Of a DNA stretch of 33,971 nucleotides, positions 9,470-19,058 are shown in pieces. The notes beneath the pieces are model-generated. The model ran no database searches. It worked only from the letters and a program-made list of their open reading frames with translations, and had not been told where the DNA came from. How positions within the stretch are numbered: position 1 is the stretch's first letter; every line of letters starts with the position of its first letter. Both the position numbers and the translations under genes were made by a program. Origin of the DNA: Candidatus Bipolaricaulota bacterium (GTDB taxonomy: Bacteria > Bipolaricaulota > Bipolaricaulia > M55B111); assembly GCA_021735185.1 (NCBI GenBank), contig JAIPHN010000005.1, positions 1 to 33,971 of the forward strand. The letters run 5' to 3'.

Positions 9470-11614
9470 TTAAAGTGTTCTTCTTACGGACTTTCCTTCC
9501 AATTGATAGACCATTATTTCCTTAATCGTGGCAAATCTCAGTTTAGCTCCTCCTGTATATGGAACCGCCAGATCTTTTACCCATAGATGAATTGCAAGTT
9601 TTGCCTGTTCTAAAGAGATGTGATTGTCAAGGTCAAGGTCCAGTTCTCCTGTTTCTAAATTCCAGCGGGAAAGAACCAGTTTTATCGGGAGCTCCTTAAC
9701 GAGTTCCAGCTCGTTGTCCCCCTTAACTGTGATCGAAGTTTTCGACCAACTTTCGCTTACCTCGCCGAAGAGCTCGTAAGTTCCAGGGGTTTCTTCACAT
9801 GGTAGCTTTACAGAATACCTTATAGTGAATTTTTCTCCCGGGAGAATTGGTTCCGTCAGTATCCACTGTCTGGTTGAGCTCTTATAAGCAAGTTTTTCAG
9901 TTCTTTTCGGAATTATCTCCCAGTTAGATGGTATTTCGTCGTCAATCCCCGCTCCCATAAGCGTTCTGTTACGGGGCTGGATAATTACTGCGATGGAGAA
10001 TTCCACTTCTCCTCCTGCGGCAAGAGGGTTATCGGGTTTGACGTAAAGTAGGTCGTCCGGAAGTTTGGTGGAAATACGGCGGTAGGAACGAAAATCAGGA
10101 TTTGCCGGTTGGCTTAACTCGGTTCCCACCTCCGCCCCTTTTTGATGATAGAGAAGGGCTTTCTTTACTAAGTGGAAGTTCAACTTTTTCCCGTTCAAAC
10201 CGGGTACCTCGCCCCCGTTTTTCCATATCCGGATTACCTGTTCAATCTGGGTATCGGAAATCTTACCCGGCAAGCTGAAATCAAGCTTATCTTTTTCAAA
10301 ATCGAAGTGGGCCAGCGCGACCAGGGGGTTGAGTGAGGTGACCAAATTCACCCCGGAGTCCCCTCCTGTTTTGCTGGACAGTTTCGGGCTGACACTACTT
10401 ACTTCTCCAGAAATATCCAGCTGTTTATTTACTGCTTTATCCTCCAATTGGGCTGCTGAAGGCGCTCTAACTTTGTAGTTAAGCTTCTTTGTTTCATCTG
10501 GCCTCAGACTGGATTGTAGAATCCACTGAACCTCGGAGCGTTTGAACGTAAAGTCATCTTTACTCGTGTCGATTACCTGCCAGTCCTCCGGTAAGTTTTC
10601 TTCAATCCCCAACCCGGATACCTTTACTCGGGCGGTGATTTTTACCGAGACTTCGAATGTACTACCGGGCGTTATTGTTTCCGTTGAAAGTTTCCTCGTA
10701 GCTACCAGGGGTTTGTTTACCACTTTGATAGTTCTTTCGAGGGTTGCCTGATTCCCCTCTGGTCCTGTTACCTTGAGAGTGATTGAGTGATTACCGCTCT
10801 TCTCGAATGTATGTACTGCTCTGGGGGTTTGAGACACATAAGAGAAAAAGCCGTCATTGTCGAAATCCCATTCGTACTGAGCGATCTCTCCCCGGGGGGC
10901 CGCTGAACCCCTAGCGGAGAAAGTAACCTTTTCCCCCACCCGGGCAAAGTCCGGCACGGAACAGCATGGTTCTAACTCCTTAATTGTAGGTTGGGTCCTG
11001 AGCCGGATTTCCCTTTCGGGATCAAGCCTCAGTCGCTTGGTCGAATTCAAGTTTCCGGTTACAATATGCAGGCTTTTCAGGTTCTCGGTCATTCCGAAGG
11101 ACAAACTTAAATCCATGTTGCTCGGTAGATTTGTAATGATTGCTCCGTCCGCGCCCATGGGGCTCCAGGACCAGCGAAAATTACCGGTCGTCTCGCCCAG
11201 GGAATAGTTGTCGCTCCGATCTTCTCCGGCCTTATCGTCAAATAATGATACTGCGGAGTTGGGTTTAAGCCCTTCAAGGGTCAGCTGTGCTCTGCCTCCG
11301 TAAGGTGACTCCGGATCTCCCAGGAGGATAATCAGGTTGAGTTTTCCTCCTGGGGACTTATAAGGTATCAAAATACAGCCCTTTTCTTTCTCAAGGCCCG
11401 TATTTGGGGCGTTTCTGTAGTAATTATAGAAGTCTTCTGCCGAAATATTTCCTCGAAAGAAATCAATTTTAGAAGTCACGGGGTCATCTTTTAATGCACC
11501 GTTTACCACTATATGGTCCTGAGCGTTTACCTGGGCGAGGGGAGAGAAAAGAATAAAAGCTAAAAATATTATCACAAAACGAGCGGACGGAGTTCTAGAA
11601 GATATGAGGCTCAC
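9470..11614 (-). CDS. Secreted PKD-domain protein with duplicated DUF11-like and duplicated C-terminal EF-hand/dockerin-like modules
   Basis: Signal peptide FVIIFLAFILFSPLAQVNAQ; PKD motif TFSARGSAAPRGEIAQYEWDFDNDGFFSYVSQTPRAVHTFEKSGNHSITLKVTGPEG; internal repeats visible by eye. GTG start with GGAGG. Confidence 0.8.
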   Translation of the reverse strand: MSLISSRTPSARFVIIFLAFILFSPLAQVNAQDHIVVNGALKDDPVTSKIDFFRGNISAEDFYNYYRNAPNTGLEKEKGCILIPYKSPGGKLNLIILLGDPESPYGGRAQLTLEGLKPNSAVSLFDDKAGEDRSDNYSLGETTGNFRWSWSPMGADGAIITNLPSNMDLSLSFGMTENLKSLHIVTGNLNSTKRLRLDPEREIRLRTQPTIKELEPCCSVPDFARVGEKVTFSARGSAAPRGEIAQYEWDFDNDGFFSYVSQTPRAVHTFEKSGNHSITLKVTGPEGNQATLERTIKVVNKPLVATRKLSTETITPGSTFEVSVKITARVKVSGLGIEENLPEDWQVIDTSKDDFTFKRSEVQWILQSSLRPDETKKLNYKVRAPSAAQLEDKAVNKQLDISGEVSSVSPKLSSKTGGDSGVNLVTSLNPLVALAHFDFEKDKLDFSLPGKISDTQIEQVIRIWKNGGEVPGLNGKKLNFHLVKKALLYHQKGAEVGTELSQPANPDFRSYRRISTKLPDDLLYVKPDNPLAAGGEVEFSIAVIIQPRNRTLMGAGIDDEIPSNWEIIPKRTEKLAYKSSTRQWILTEPILPGEKFTIRYSVKLPCEETPGTYELFGEVSESWSKTSITVKGDNELELVKELPIKLVLSRWNLETGELDLDLDNHISLEQAKLAIHLWVKDLAVPYTGGAKLRFATIKEIMVYQLEGKSVRRTL

Positions 11615-11970
11615 CTTTGCCCTCCATAGTTTTTCGGTCCAGCTTAATTTTTTGCTCTATATATTATATTCACTGACGTTAAGATAAATAATCAACCAAC
11701 ATCAAGAAAAGATTAGTCGGGGCTTAATTCTCCATCTAGTTTACAGAACTTATGGACTTTTAATCAAGTTAGAAAGCGGTTATTTATTTGAAGCTGTACC
11801 CGAAAGCCAGCGGGTATAGAGTTTCAATAAGGGAAAAATAGTCCTTCCTCTGTCTCCCCTGGTAATAGAATGTGCATATTAGTATAATTTTTCCATATTG
11901 ATATACATAATAAGGTTAAATAAGTATTTTTCTTCTTTCCTACTAATGGGACTCTAAAGAGGTGAAAAAT

Positions 11971-12990
11971 ATGTATAGCAGAAAGGTCCAAATAACAGGT
12001 GGGTCAACTTTTATGGTGACCCTGCCAAAGGCTTGGGCAGAAGGAATCGGACTGGAGCCCGGAACGGAAGTCAATATGGTTAGCATCAAACCTAATACGA
12101 TGGTTATGCAGCCCCAGACACAACTCGAAGAAGAAGACAAAATTGGTAAGCTGGTTATAGGGGAAAAAGAAGGGGCAGTTTTGACAAGGAGTATAATTTC
12201 CCTATATATAGCTGGTTATGAAGTGATAAAGATTGAAGGAGAACAGATATCTTCAAGTCAGAGGGGAACGATAAGGAAGACCACCCAGTCTCTCATCGGT
12301 CCGGAAATTGTTGAGGAATCCTCAAATCAGATCATCATTCGCAACCTCTCGGATTTATCCGAGTTGTCTATCAATGAAACTCTTTCGAGAATTTATCAGA
12401 TTTCCAGGACGATGTTTGAAGATACCGTGCATGCTATGCTGGAAGGCGACCATGAACTGGCCAAGGATGTAGAAGACAGAGATGACGATGTGGATAGACT
12501 TTTTCTTGCTCTCTCCCGAAGGTTCAGAGTCATGTTGTACACAATCGTCGAGCGAAACGGGAAGGAAGTCAACAGGGCCCGCTACTTCGATTATCAAACT
12601 GCCGCAAAACAGCTGGAACGGATTGCCGATCACGCAAAGAAAATTGCGAGCATTTCTCCTGCACTTGACGAGGATCTGCCCGACAGGGTAAGTGAAGCTT
12701 TCAATAAGACGGCCGTGGAAGCACTTTCGATAGTTGATAAATCGGTTCATTCCCTTACGGAAAGGGATATTGAGCTTGCTAACGAAGCTCTTGCTCAGGG
12801 AGAGGAAATCGAAGAGAATCTTTTGAGCCTGGACAAATCCCTGAGAAAACTCGACCCGCAGACTGCCCAGTTACTTGGTATTGTCTCCGATAGCATCGAT
12901 AGAGTCAAAGAATACGGGAACAATATTGCTGAAACCGCTTTAAATTCTTCCTGTCCTCTTCCCGGAGAGGGTTCCGGCTGGGAAGCTTAG
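11971..12990 (+). CDS. AbrB-type DNA-binding domain plus PhoU domains (phosphate uptake regulator family)
   Basis: MYSRKVQITGGSTFMVTLPKAWAEGIGLEPGTEVNM is an AbrB/SpoVT swapped-hairpin domain; followed by helical PhoU-like repeats (ADHAKKIASI...; DRVKEYGNNIAE). ATG 11971 placed by GAGGTGA; ORF track uses upstream GTG. Confidence 0.85.
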   Translation: MYSRKVQITGGSTFMVTLPKAWAEGIGLEPGTEVNMVSIKPNTMVMQPQTQLEEEDKIGKLVIGEKEGAVLTRSIISLYIAGYEVIKIEGEQISSSQRGTIRKTTQSLIGPEIVEESSNQIIIRNLSDLSELSINETLSRIYQISRTMFEDTVHAMLEGDHELAKDVEDRDDDVDRLFLALSRRFRVMLYTIVERNGKEVNRARYFDYQTAAKQLERIADHAKKIASISPALDEDLPDRVSEAFNKTAVEALSIVDKSVHSLTERDIELANEALAQGEEIEENLLSLDKSLRKLDPQTAQLLGIVSDSIDRVKEYGNNIAETALNSSCPLPGEGSGWEA

Positions 12991-13073
12991 TCTTTCGGAA
13001 CGACCCTACCTGTTGCATTGGTTGGTCCCTGTGTCTTAACTTTAATTACATTCAATAATCTGGAGGTAAATAC

Positions 13074-13355
13074 ATGAACGAAAAAGACGAAGAAAGCAAA
13101 GATAGAGAAGAGCAAGCTAAGGGTGAAGAGTCCGAGGAAAAAGATCTGGAATCGGCGATGAACGACCTCTCAGAAGGAATGGGAGGCGGCGGAATGGGCG
13201 GATTAGGACAAATTATGAGCCAGATGGGTGGAATGGGTGGAGGAATGGGTGGTAGATCAGGCCCGGACCCTCAACTCCTGAAATCCATTCAGGACCTGCA
13301 GAGTAAATTAGAAGACCTTGAAGGAAAGATAGACGATATAAACGAAAAGCTCTAA
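13074..13355 (+). CDS. Small acidic protein with Gly/Met-rich central segment and C-terminal coiled coil
   Basis: GGAGG upstream of ATG; GMGGGGMGGLGQIMSQMGGMGGGMGG followed by LLKSIQDLQSKLEDLEGKIDDINEKL. Confidence 0.7.
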   Translation: MNEKDEESKDREEQAKGEESEEKDLESAMNDLSEGMGGGGMGGLGQIMSQMGGMGGGMGGRSGPDPQLLKSIQDLQSKLEDLEGKIDDINEKL

Positions 13356-13363
13356 ATTTTTAT

Positions 13364-13439
13364 TGGTGGAGATGAGCGGGCTCGAACCGCCGACCTCCGC
13401 GTTGCGAACGCGGCGCTCTCCCGACTGAGCTACATCCCC
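13364..13439 (-). tRNA. tRNA-Ala (anticodon CGC), CCA encoded
   Basis: Reverse strand GGGGATGTAGCTCAGTCGGGAGAGCGCCGCGTTCGCAACGCGGAGGTCGGCGGTTCGAGCCCGCTCATCTCCACCA; cloverleaf closes; G3:U70 alanine identity pair; anticodon loop TTCGCAA. Confidence 0.96.
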
Positions 13440-13514
13440 ACTCGTATACAAAGTTATTATAAACAACGCCGGGATTTCCCTCAAGCACCTGCGCCGAAAA
13501 CAATAAGCCTGATC

Positions 13515-13554
13515 AGTAATTTGGTTCGTATTGATTAAACTGGACCAAATTACT
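13515..13554. promoter_or_regulatory. Perfect 11-bp inverted repeat upstream of the cysteine desulfurase gene
   Basis: AGTAATTTGGT (13515-13525), 18-nt spacer, ACCAAATTACT (13544-13554), 22 bp before the ATG. Confidence 0.55.
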
Positions 13555-13576
13555 ATAGTTTTACAGGTGGTAGAAG

Positions 13577-14728
13577 ATGAAAGAAATGATCTACATGGAT
13601 AACGCGGCGACTACTCCGGTGGCCGAGTCAGTAAAGAGAAGGATGTCCAAATTTTTCCGGGATAAGTTCGGAAACCCCTCGAGCCTCTATTCTTCCGCCA
13701 ATACAGCCAGAAAGGAAGGATTGAAATGGAGCAGGAAGAGAATAGCGGATTTTCTTGGCGTGGAGTCGGACGAAATCGTGTTCACTTCCGGCGCTACGGA
13801 GTCCGATAATCTGGCAATTAAGGGCGTGGCCTTAAACCTGGATGAACCAGGCCATTTTATCACCACGGAGATCGAGCATCACGCGGTACTTCACTCTTTC
13901 GAATGGTTAGAAGACCAGGGACACGAAGTAACCTACCTGGAGGTAAATGAGGACGGATTGGTGGATCCGGATAACCTGCGCGAGGAGTTACGAGATGATA
14001 CGGCTCTGGTTTCAATTATGTACGCAAATAACGAAATCGGCACGGTTGAGCCAGTTGAAGAGCTGGCCGAAATTTCGGATCAGAACGGGACGTTATTCCA
14101 CACGGATGCGGTTCAGGCTTACGGTAAATTTCCTCTTGACCTGGACAACGTCGATATGCTATCGGCATCCGGTCATAAAATATACGGCCCCAAGGGGGTC
14201 GGTTTGCTTTATCGTAGAAAAGGGGTGAAGCTTGAACCTCTTATTCACGGGGGTGGACACGAAAACGGTCTGAGGAGCGGCACGGAGAACGTTCCCGGTA
14301 TAGTGGGACTTGCCAGGGCAACGGAACTCATGGACGAGGAAATGGATGAAGAACCCGAACGTCAGCGCCAGCTTCGAAATAGAATTATTGAGGAAATATC
14401 AAAGATACCCGATACGGTATTAAATGGACCACGAGAGAACAGGTTGTCTAACAACGCTAACTTTAGTTTTCAGGGCATTGAAGGGGAATCAATAGTGATG
14501 AAGCTGGACAATAAGAACATTGCTGCTAGTACGGGTTCTGCCTGTTCTTCTCCGACCCTGGAACCGAGCCACGTTCTGCTGGCGATAAATCTCCCGATGT
14601 CTCTTGCTCACGGTAGCCTCAGGCTTACTCTTGGAAGGGAAACTACGAGAGAGGGAGTGGATTACCTGCTGGAGGTTCTTCCCGGTATAGTGGAGGATCT
14701 CAGACGAGCTTCTCCTCTTGCCAACTAA
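13577..14728 (+). CDS. Cysteine desulfurase (NifS/IscS family)
   Basis: YMDNAATTPVAESV, FTSGATESDNLAIKG, HHAVLHSFEWL, SASGHKIYGPKGVGLLY, LRSGTENVPGIVGLARA, ASTGSACSS. Confidence 0.96.
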   Translation: MKEMIYMDNAATTPVAESVKRRMSKFFRDKFGNPSSLYSSANTARKEGLKWSRKRIADFLGVESDEIVFTSGATESDNLAIKGVALNLDEPGHFITTEIEHHAVLHSFEWLEDQGHEVTYLEVNEDGLVDPDNLREELRDDTALVSIMYANNEIGTVEPVEELAEISDQNGTLFHTDAVQAYGKFPLDLDNVDMLSASGHKIYGPKGVGLLYRRKGVKLEPLIHGGGHENGLRSGTENVPGIVGLARATELMDEEMDEEPERQRQLRNRIIEEISKIPDTVLNGPRENRLSNNANFSFQGIEGESIVMKLDNKNIAASTGSACSSPTLEPSHVLLAINLPMSLAHGSLRLTLGRETTREGVDYLLEVLPGIVEDLRRASPLAN

Positions 14729-14757
14729 TTTAGACAGAACCCATTGAGGTGATATTA

Positions 14758-15258
14758 ATGTACTCAGAGAAAGTGATGAAGCACTTTAACGAGCCGCATA
14801 ACCAGCGAAAAATGGAGAATCCAGATGGGATAGGCAAGGTAGGCAATGCTCTTTGTGGAGATGTTATGTGGCTTTACATTAAAGTAGAAGAAGATGAATC
14901 AGGAGAAGAAGTAATAAAGGACATTTCCTGGGAAACATTCGGCTGCACTGCTGCTATTGCCACATCTTCGATGGTAACTGATCTGGCAAAAGGAGCTTCT
15001 CTACAGGAGGCATTTGATATATCAAACCAGGAAGTAGCTGAGGAACTTGACGGACTCCCCAAGGTGAAGATGCACTGTTCTAATCTAGCGGCTGACGGTT
15101 TGGCTGAGGCGATTTACGATTATCTTGATTCTTCCGATAGCGAAATTCCGGATCGGATAGAAGAAAAGCACCAGCAAATCCAGAAGCATATGGAACAGGT
15201 AGAAGCGGAATACGGGGACTACGTTGAAATGGAAGAACAGATGCATGGGGCTGATTAG
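14758..15258 (+). CDS. iscU: Fe-S cluster assembly scaffold (IscU/NifU N-terminal family)
   Basis: MYSEKVMKHFNEPHNQRKMENPDGIGKVGNALCGDVMWLYIKV, FGCTAAIATSSMVTDLAKG, VKMHCSNLAADGLAEAIYDYL. GAGGTG Shine-Dalgarno supports ATG 14758. Confidence 0.95.
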   Translation: MYSEKVMKHFNEPHNQRKMENPDGIGKVGNALCGDVMWLYIKVEEDESGEEVIKDISWETFGCTAAIATSSMVTDLAKGASLQEAFDISNQEVAEELDGLPKVKMHCSNLAADGLAEAIYDYLDSSDSEIPDRIEEKHQQIQKHMEQVEAEYGDYVEMEEQMHGAD

Positions 15259-15408
15259 GTATATTGGCTGCAGGTGTAGGGCTTATTAAAAAACCATCTT
15301 GCCAATTCATTCGGGATTATAGGGTTTTTGTCTTTTTCTGGTAGACCTTAAAGTTTTCCGGTCTCAATTAAGCTATAATTTAGTTACCTTTGAAAGAGAA
15401 GGAGGAAT

Positions 15409-16230
15409 ATGGATTTAGTATTTTCTGAAGAGGCGTTACAGTATCGGTCGGCCGGACACCCGGAAAGCCCGGACCGGGTTAAGACAGCTTACGGCTATTT
15501 GAAAGACGATTATAAAGCCAGGAAACCGGTTCAGGCAGATCTGGAAGATTTATACCTTGTCCATTCGGAAGATTTTGTCCAGAAAGTTCGCAATGGAAAC
15601 TTTTCCGATCCCGATTGCCCGAAGTACGATAACCTTTTCTACTATGCTACCCTCTCGGCCGGGGGAGCTATTAAGGCCCAGCAAACCAGTGATCTCTCTT
15701 TAATGCGCCCTCCGGGGCATCACGCCGGGAAAGATTTCCTTGGCGGTTTTTGTTATTTTAATAACCTGGCTATAGCAGTCAAGAAGTCCGGGGTAAAAAC
15801 TTTGATCATCGATTTTGATGCGCATCACGGGAACGGAACGGAAGATATTTTTCTCGGCGATGAACAGGTGGTCTATCTTTCTCTCCACCGTTCCCCTGGA
15901 TTTCCGGGGACGGGCGATGAGTCCCGAAAAAACGCTATCAATCACCCTGTTTCAGCCACAATAGGCGACGAAAGTTACCTTGAGTTACTCACCCAGGAGG
16001 TCGAGCGGTTTAAGGGGGAGGATTTCGAACAACTGGCGTTATCGGCCGGTTTTGACGGCCACGAAAGGGATCCGCTTGCATCGGTTGGACTTTCCACTTC
16101 TGCATTTCGGGAAATCGGCGAATTGATGAAGAGCCTTGAATTACCTACTTTTGGTGTGCTGGAAGGGGGATACGTCGGTGAAGATCTGGGAAAGAACATT
16201 GATGCCTTCCTGAAAGGCTTTAATTCTTAA
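15409..16230 (+). CDS. Histone deacetylase family protein (AcuC/HDAC-like amidohydrolase)
   Basis: GHPESPDRVKTAYGYL, RPPGHHAGKDFLGGFCYFNNLAIA, IIDFDAHHGNGTEDIFL, SAGFDGHERDPLA, LEGGYVGEDLG; AAGGAGG upstream. Confidence 0.93.
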   Translation: MDLVFSEEALQYRSAGHPESPDRVKTAYGYLKDDYKARKPVQADLEDLYLVHSEDFVQKVRNGNFSDPDCPKYDNLFYYATLSAGGAIKAQQTSDLSLMRPPGHHAGKDFLGGFCYFNNLAIAVKKSGVKTLIIDFDAHHGNGTEDIFLGDEQVVYLSLHRSPGFPGTGDESRKNAINHPVSATIGDESYLELLTQEVERFKGEDFEQLALSAGFDGHERDPLASVGLSTSAFREIGELMKSLELPTFGVLEGGYVGEDLGKNIDAFLKGFNS

Positions 16231-16252
16231 AGTAAAATTAAAAGGTTGACAA

Positions 16253-17110
16253 ATGAAGATACTCTCCTATTCCAAGGCTCTCTACTCCAGCTGGCTTTAC
16301 TATAGTCCGGATAGAATTCTCTTCGACGCCGGAGAAAGCGTCAGTAGCATTATGGGAAACAAGACTTTCGCAATAGAAAAGGTATTTATATCTCACGGTC
16401 ATACTGATCATATAGCCGGGCTGGTAAGTCTTATTAACATCAGGAATAACGCCATGGGGGACAAGAAAAAACCCCTGACCGTTTATTATCCCAGAAATAA
16501 CTTTCACGTTTCCGAGTTAATAAATTACCTCAGCCGGACGAACAGCAACGTGCAGTATTCCCTTGAATGGGTTCCCCTTGAGGGAGAGGAAGAAGTTCAG
16601 GTATATGGCGAAGACGGTTCCCGGAATCCCCGGTTCGTAAAGGCTTTTTCCACGGATCACTCTCGTAGCGAGAAATCACTTGGTTATAATATCATTGAGG
16701 TCAGGCAGAGGCTGAAAAAAGAATATAGCGATCTTGCTCAACACGAGATCAAGGATCTCGCGGAAAGCGAGGGACGGGAGGGGCTAATGGAGAAATACAG
16801 GCAAAAAACCTTTACGTACGGTGGGGATTCCGTTCCGCTCGACCCGGGGCGAATAAGTAATACCGAAGTCCTCTGTCACGATTGTACTTTTCTCCTCGAA
16901 GAAGACAGAAAGATGTACAAGCATGCTACACTGAAAGAGGCTATAGAAGTGGGAAAAAAGGCCGGACTGGAAAAGAAATTGCTCGGTATTCATGTATCCT
17001 CCAGATATAAAGACTCGGTAGAAGAGATCAAAGAAAGAATAGTTGAAGAAGAAGATCCTCCTTTCGAAGTTGAACTTATAAACCCTGGGCGGATTTACCG
17101 GGAATATTAA
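16253..17110 (+). CDS. MBL-fold metallohydrolase (RNase Z-like)
   Basis: FISHGHTDHIAGLVSLINIRNN motif HxHxDH; VLCHDCTFL late Asp-containing motif; ILFDAGESV. Confidence 0.75.
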   Translation: MKILSYSKALYSSWLYYSPDRILFDAGESVSSIMGNKTFAIEKVFISHGHTDHIAGLVSLINIRNNAMGDKKKPLTVYYPRNNFHVSELINYLSRTNSNVQYSLEWVPLEGEEEVQVYGEDGSRNPRFVKAFSTDHSRSEKSLGYNIIEVRQRLKKEYSDLAQHEIKDLAESEGREGLMEKYRQKTFTYGGDSVPLDPGRISNTEVLCHDCTFLLEEDRKMYKHATLKEAIEVGKKAGLEKKLLGIHVSSRYKDSVEEIKERIVEEEDPPFEVELINPGRIYREY

Positions 17111-17238
17111 ACTACCAGTTCCTTTGCCAGCACGGTGGATCAGGGTTATTATTTTGACGGTGAATTTTAACTCCAGTTCCGGAGTACTTTTTGATGGCAA
17201 AGCTCTAAGATCCAAATTATCTTGCATCCGGGTTCCAT

Positions 17239-17913
17239 CTACCCTTTTGGTAATACGTAGAAATATATTGCGTAGAAGTGACTAACGCTTCCTCCCATGA
17301 CAAAAAGGTGCCAGATCATATGGTTGTAGGGAAGTTCGTGCCAGCCAAGAAAAATCAATCCGATAAGGTATATTAGGCTTCCCAGTAAGACCCAGGCAAA
17401 ACCGGCGAACGGTAGACCGAGGTATAACTGTTTCATGATGAAGATGGACAGTGAACCCATGATGACGTAGGTGCTTGCTTCAAATTTCGGGTACTTGTTT
17501 ATGTAAAAAGTTTTAAATACGATACCGCCGAAGGCAAAACTCCAGACAAGCCCGAACATCACCCAGCCTACCCTGTTCCTGAGCGTCACCAGCACCAGCG
17601 GTGTGAAAGTTCCGGCAACCAGAAAATAAATGGAACCGTGGTCGACGAACTGGAATACCCGCTTTAGCTTTTTTGTTGTGACGCTGTGGTACAGGGTCGA
17701 TGACAGGTGAGCCAGGATCAAGGTAGTCCCAAATATTACTACGCTTGCAATTCTCCATTTATCGTGCAGCGGGAGGGTACGTAAAATCATTAGGATTAAA
17801 CCCACAATGCTGAGAGCGGTCCCGAGACCGTGCGATATACTATTTGCTATTTCTTCCCCTCGTGTGTGGGTTAAACGAAATTCATTTCCTTCCGGGGGAT
17901 CTTCAAGAAGCAT
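17239..17913 (-). CDS. Hemolysin III / PAQR-family membrane protein
   Basis: EEIANSISHGLGTALSIVGL, SSTLYHSVTTKKLKRVFQFVDHGSIYFLVAGTFTPLVLV, GWHELPYNHMIWHLFVMGGSVSHFYAI; multiple TM helices. Confidence 0.92.
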   Translation of the reverse strand: MLLEDPPEGNEFRLTHTRGEEIANSISHGLGTALSIVGLILMILRTLPLHDKWRIASVVIFGTTLILAHLSSTLYHSVTTKKLKRVFQFVDHGSIYFLVAGTFTPLVLVTLRNRVGWVMFGLVWSFAFGGIVFKTFYINKYPKFEASTYVIMGSLSIFIMKQLYLGLPFAGFAWVLLGSLIYLIGLIFLGWHELPYNHMIWHLFVMGGSVSHFYAIYFYVLPKG

Positions 17914-18874
17914 TTTCTCCCAACTTTACTTTTAATTTTTCTATCATATCCTTCGCCATAGCATCGAGATCGTAACTGGGTTCCCAGCCCCATTCTTCTC
18001 GCGCCGGGGTATCGTCCATGGAGTTCGGCCATGAGTCAGCGATTTCCTGGCGCTCGTCCGGTTGGAAATCGTAGGTAAATTCGGGAATTATTTCCTCGAT
18101 CTTTCGGGCTAGGTCGCCTGCGGTAAAGCTCATCGAGGAAACGTTGAAATCGCAATGATGGTCGAGGGCTTCCAGGTCCGCCTCTGCCAGGTCGATCAAT
18201 GACTTAATACAATCCGGCATGTACATAAGGGGGAGGGTAGTATCTTCTCGGACGAAAGAGGTGTAATGTCCCTTACGGATTGCCTCGTAAAAAACTTCGA
18301 CCGCGTAATCAGTAGTTCCGCCCCCGGGGAGGGTTTTCGAGCTAACTATTCCCGGAAGCCTTAGCCCGCGGACGTCGAGGCCGAACTTGTTATAATAATA
18401 GTTTCCCAGTAGCTCACCCGTCACCTTTGTCACGCCGTACATTGAAGTGGGTCGGAGGACGGTTTCATTTGGTGCGTTCTCGCTTGGTACCTCGGGGCCG
18501 AAAACGCCGATTGAACTCGGGATAATTATCCTGTTCAAATCGAATTTGAGCCCCAGCTGGAGCAATTGAAAGAAACCTATTACGTTTACCCTAAAAGCCT
18601 CGGCTGGATTCTCCTCACCTTTTGCCGATAGGATTGCCGCCAGGTTGAAAACGGAATCTATATCGTATTGATCGATTATCCTTGCCGTGGCTTTCTTGTC
18701 CATAATATCCAACTCTTCCAATGGACCTTCACCCAGATCGCCCCCTGATTTGGTCGTGTAATAAGTAGCTATAACGGAATCCTGACCGTATTTTTCTCGC
18801 AGGGCCGGCGTTAGCTCGGAACCTATTTGTCCGGTAGCGCCAATAACCAGAATATTGTTCATTCTTCTTGACAT
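17903..18874 (-). CDS. SDR-type L-threonine 3-dehydrogenase-like NAD-dependent epimerase/dehydratase
   Basis: ILVIGATGQIGSELTPALREKYG, VFNLAAILSAKGEENPAEAFRVNV, RIIIPSSIGVFGPE, PTSMYGVTKVTGELLGNYYYNKFGLDVRGLRLPGIVSSKTLPGGGTTDYAVEVFYEAI; divergent neighbour of kbl. Confidence 0.88.
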   Translation of the reverse strand: MSRRMNNILVIGATGQIGSELTPALREKYGQDSVIATYYTTKSGGDLGEGPLEELDIMDKKATARIIDQYDIDSVFNLAAILSAKGEENPAEAFRVNVIGFFQLLQLGLKFDLNRIIIPSSIGVFGPEVPSENAPNETVLRPTSMYGVTKVTGELLGNYYYNKFGLDVRGLRLPGIVSSKTLPGGGTTDYAVEVFYEAIRKGHYTSFVREDTTLPLMYMPDCIKSLIDLAEADLEALDHHCDFNVSSMSFTAGDLARKIEEIIPEFTYDFQPDERQEIADSWPNSMDDTPAREEWGWEPSYDLDAMAKDMIEKLKVKLGENAS

Positions 18875-19058
18875 CTTTCTATTTCCTCCAGTGTTATTTT
18901 ACCAATTATAGAAACAATAAAACCGGCGGACAACTCTGTTTAAGATTGACGGGTTAGAACTCGAAGTTGATTTAATGTTTTAACTTACTACCTGTTTAAT
19001 CTCCTTTTGATAGGTCGTATTTCCGCCCCAAGGTGCAGAGTTAACACGATAAGCTTCG

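Noticed and set aside
17122-17210. Inverted CTTTGCCA...TGGCAAAG and ACTCCAGTTCCGGAGT-ACTTTTT near the 3' end of the MBL gene
   Set aside because: Possible terminator for the convergent pair but the stem is only 5 bp and the T-run is short; not strong enough to list.
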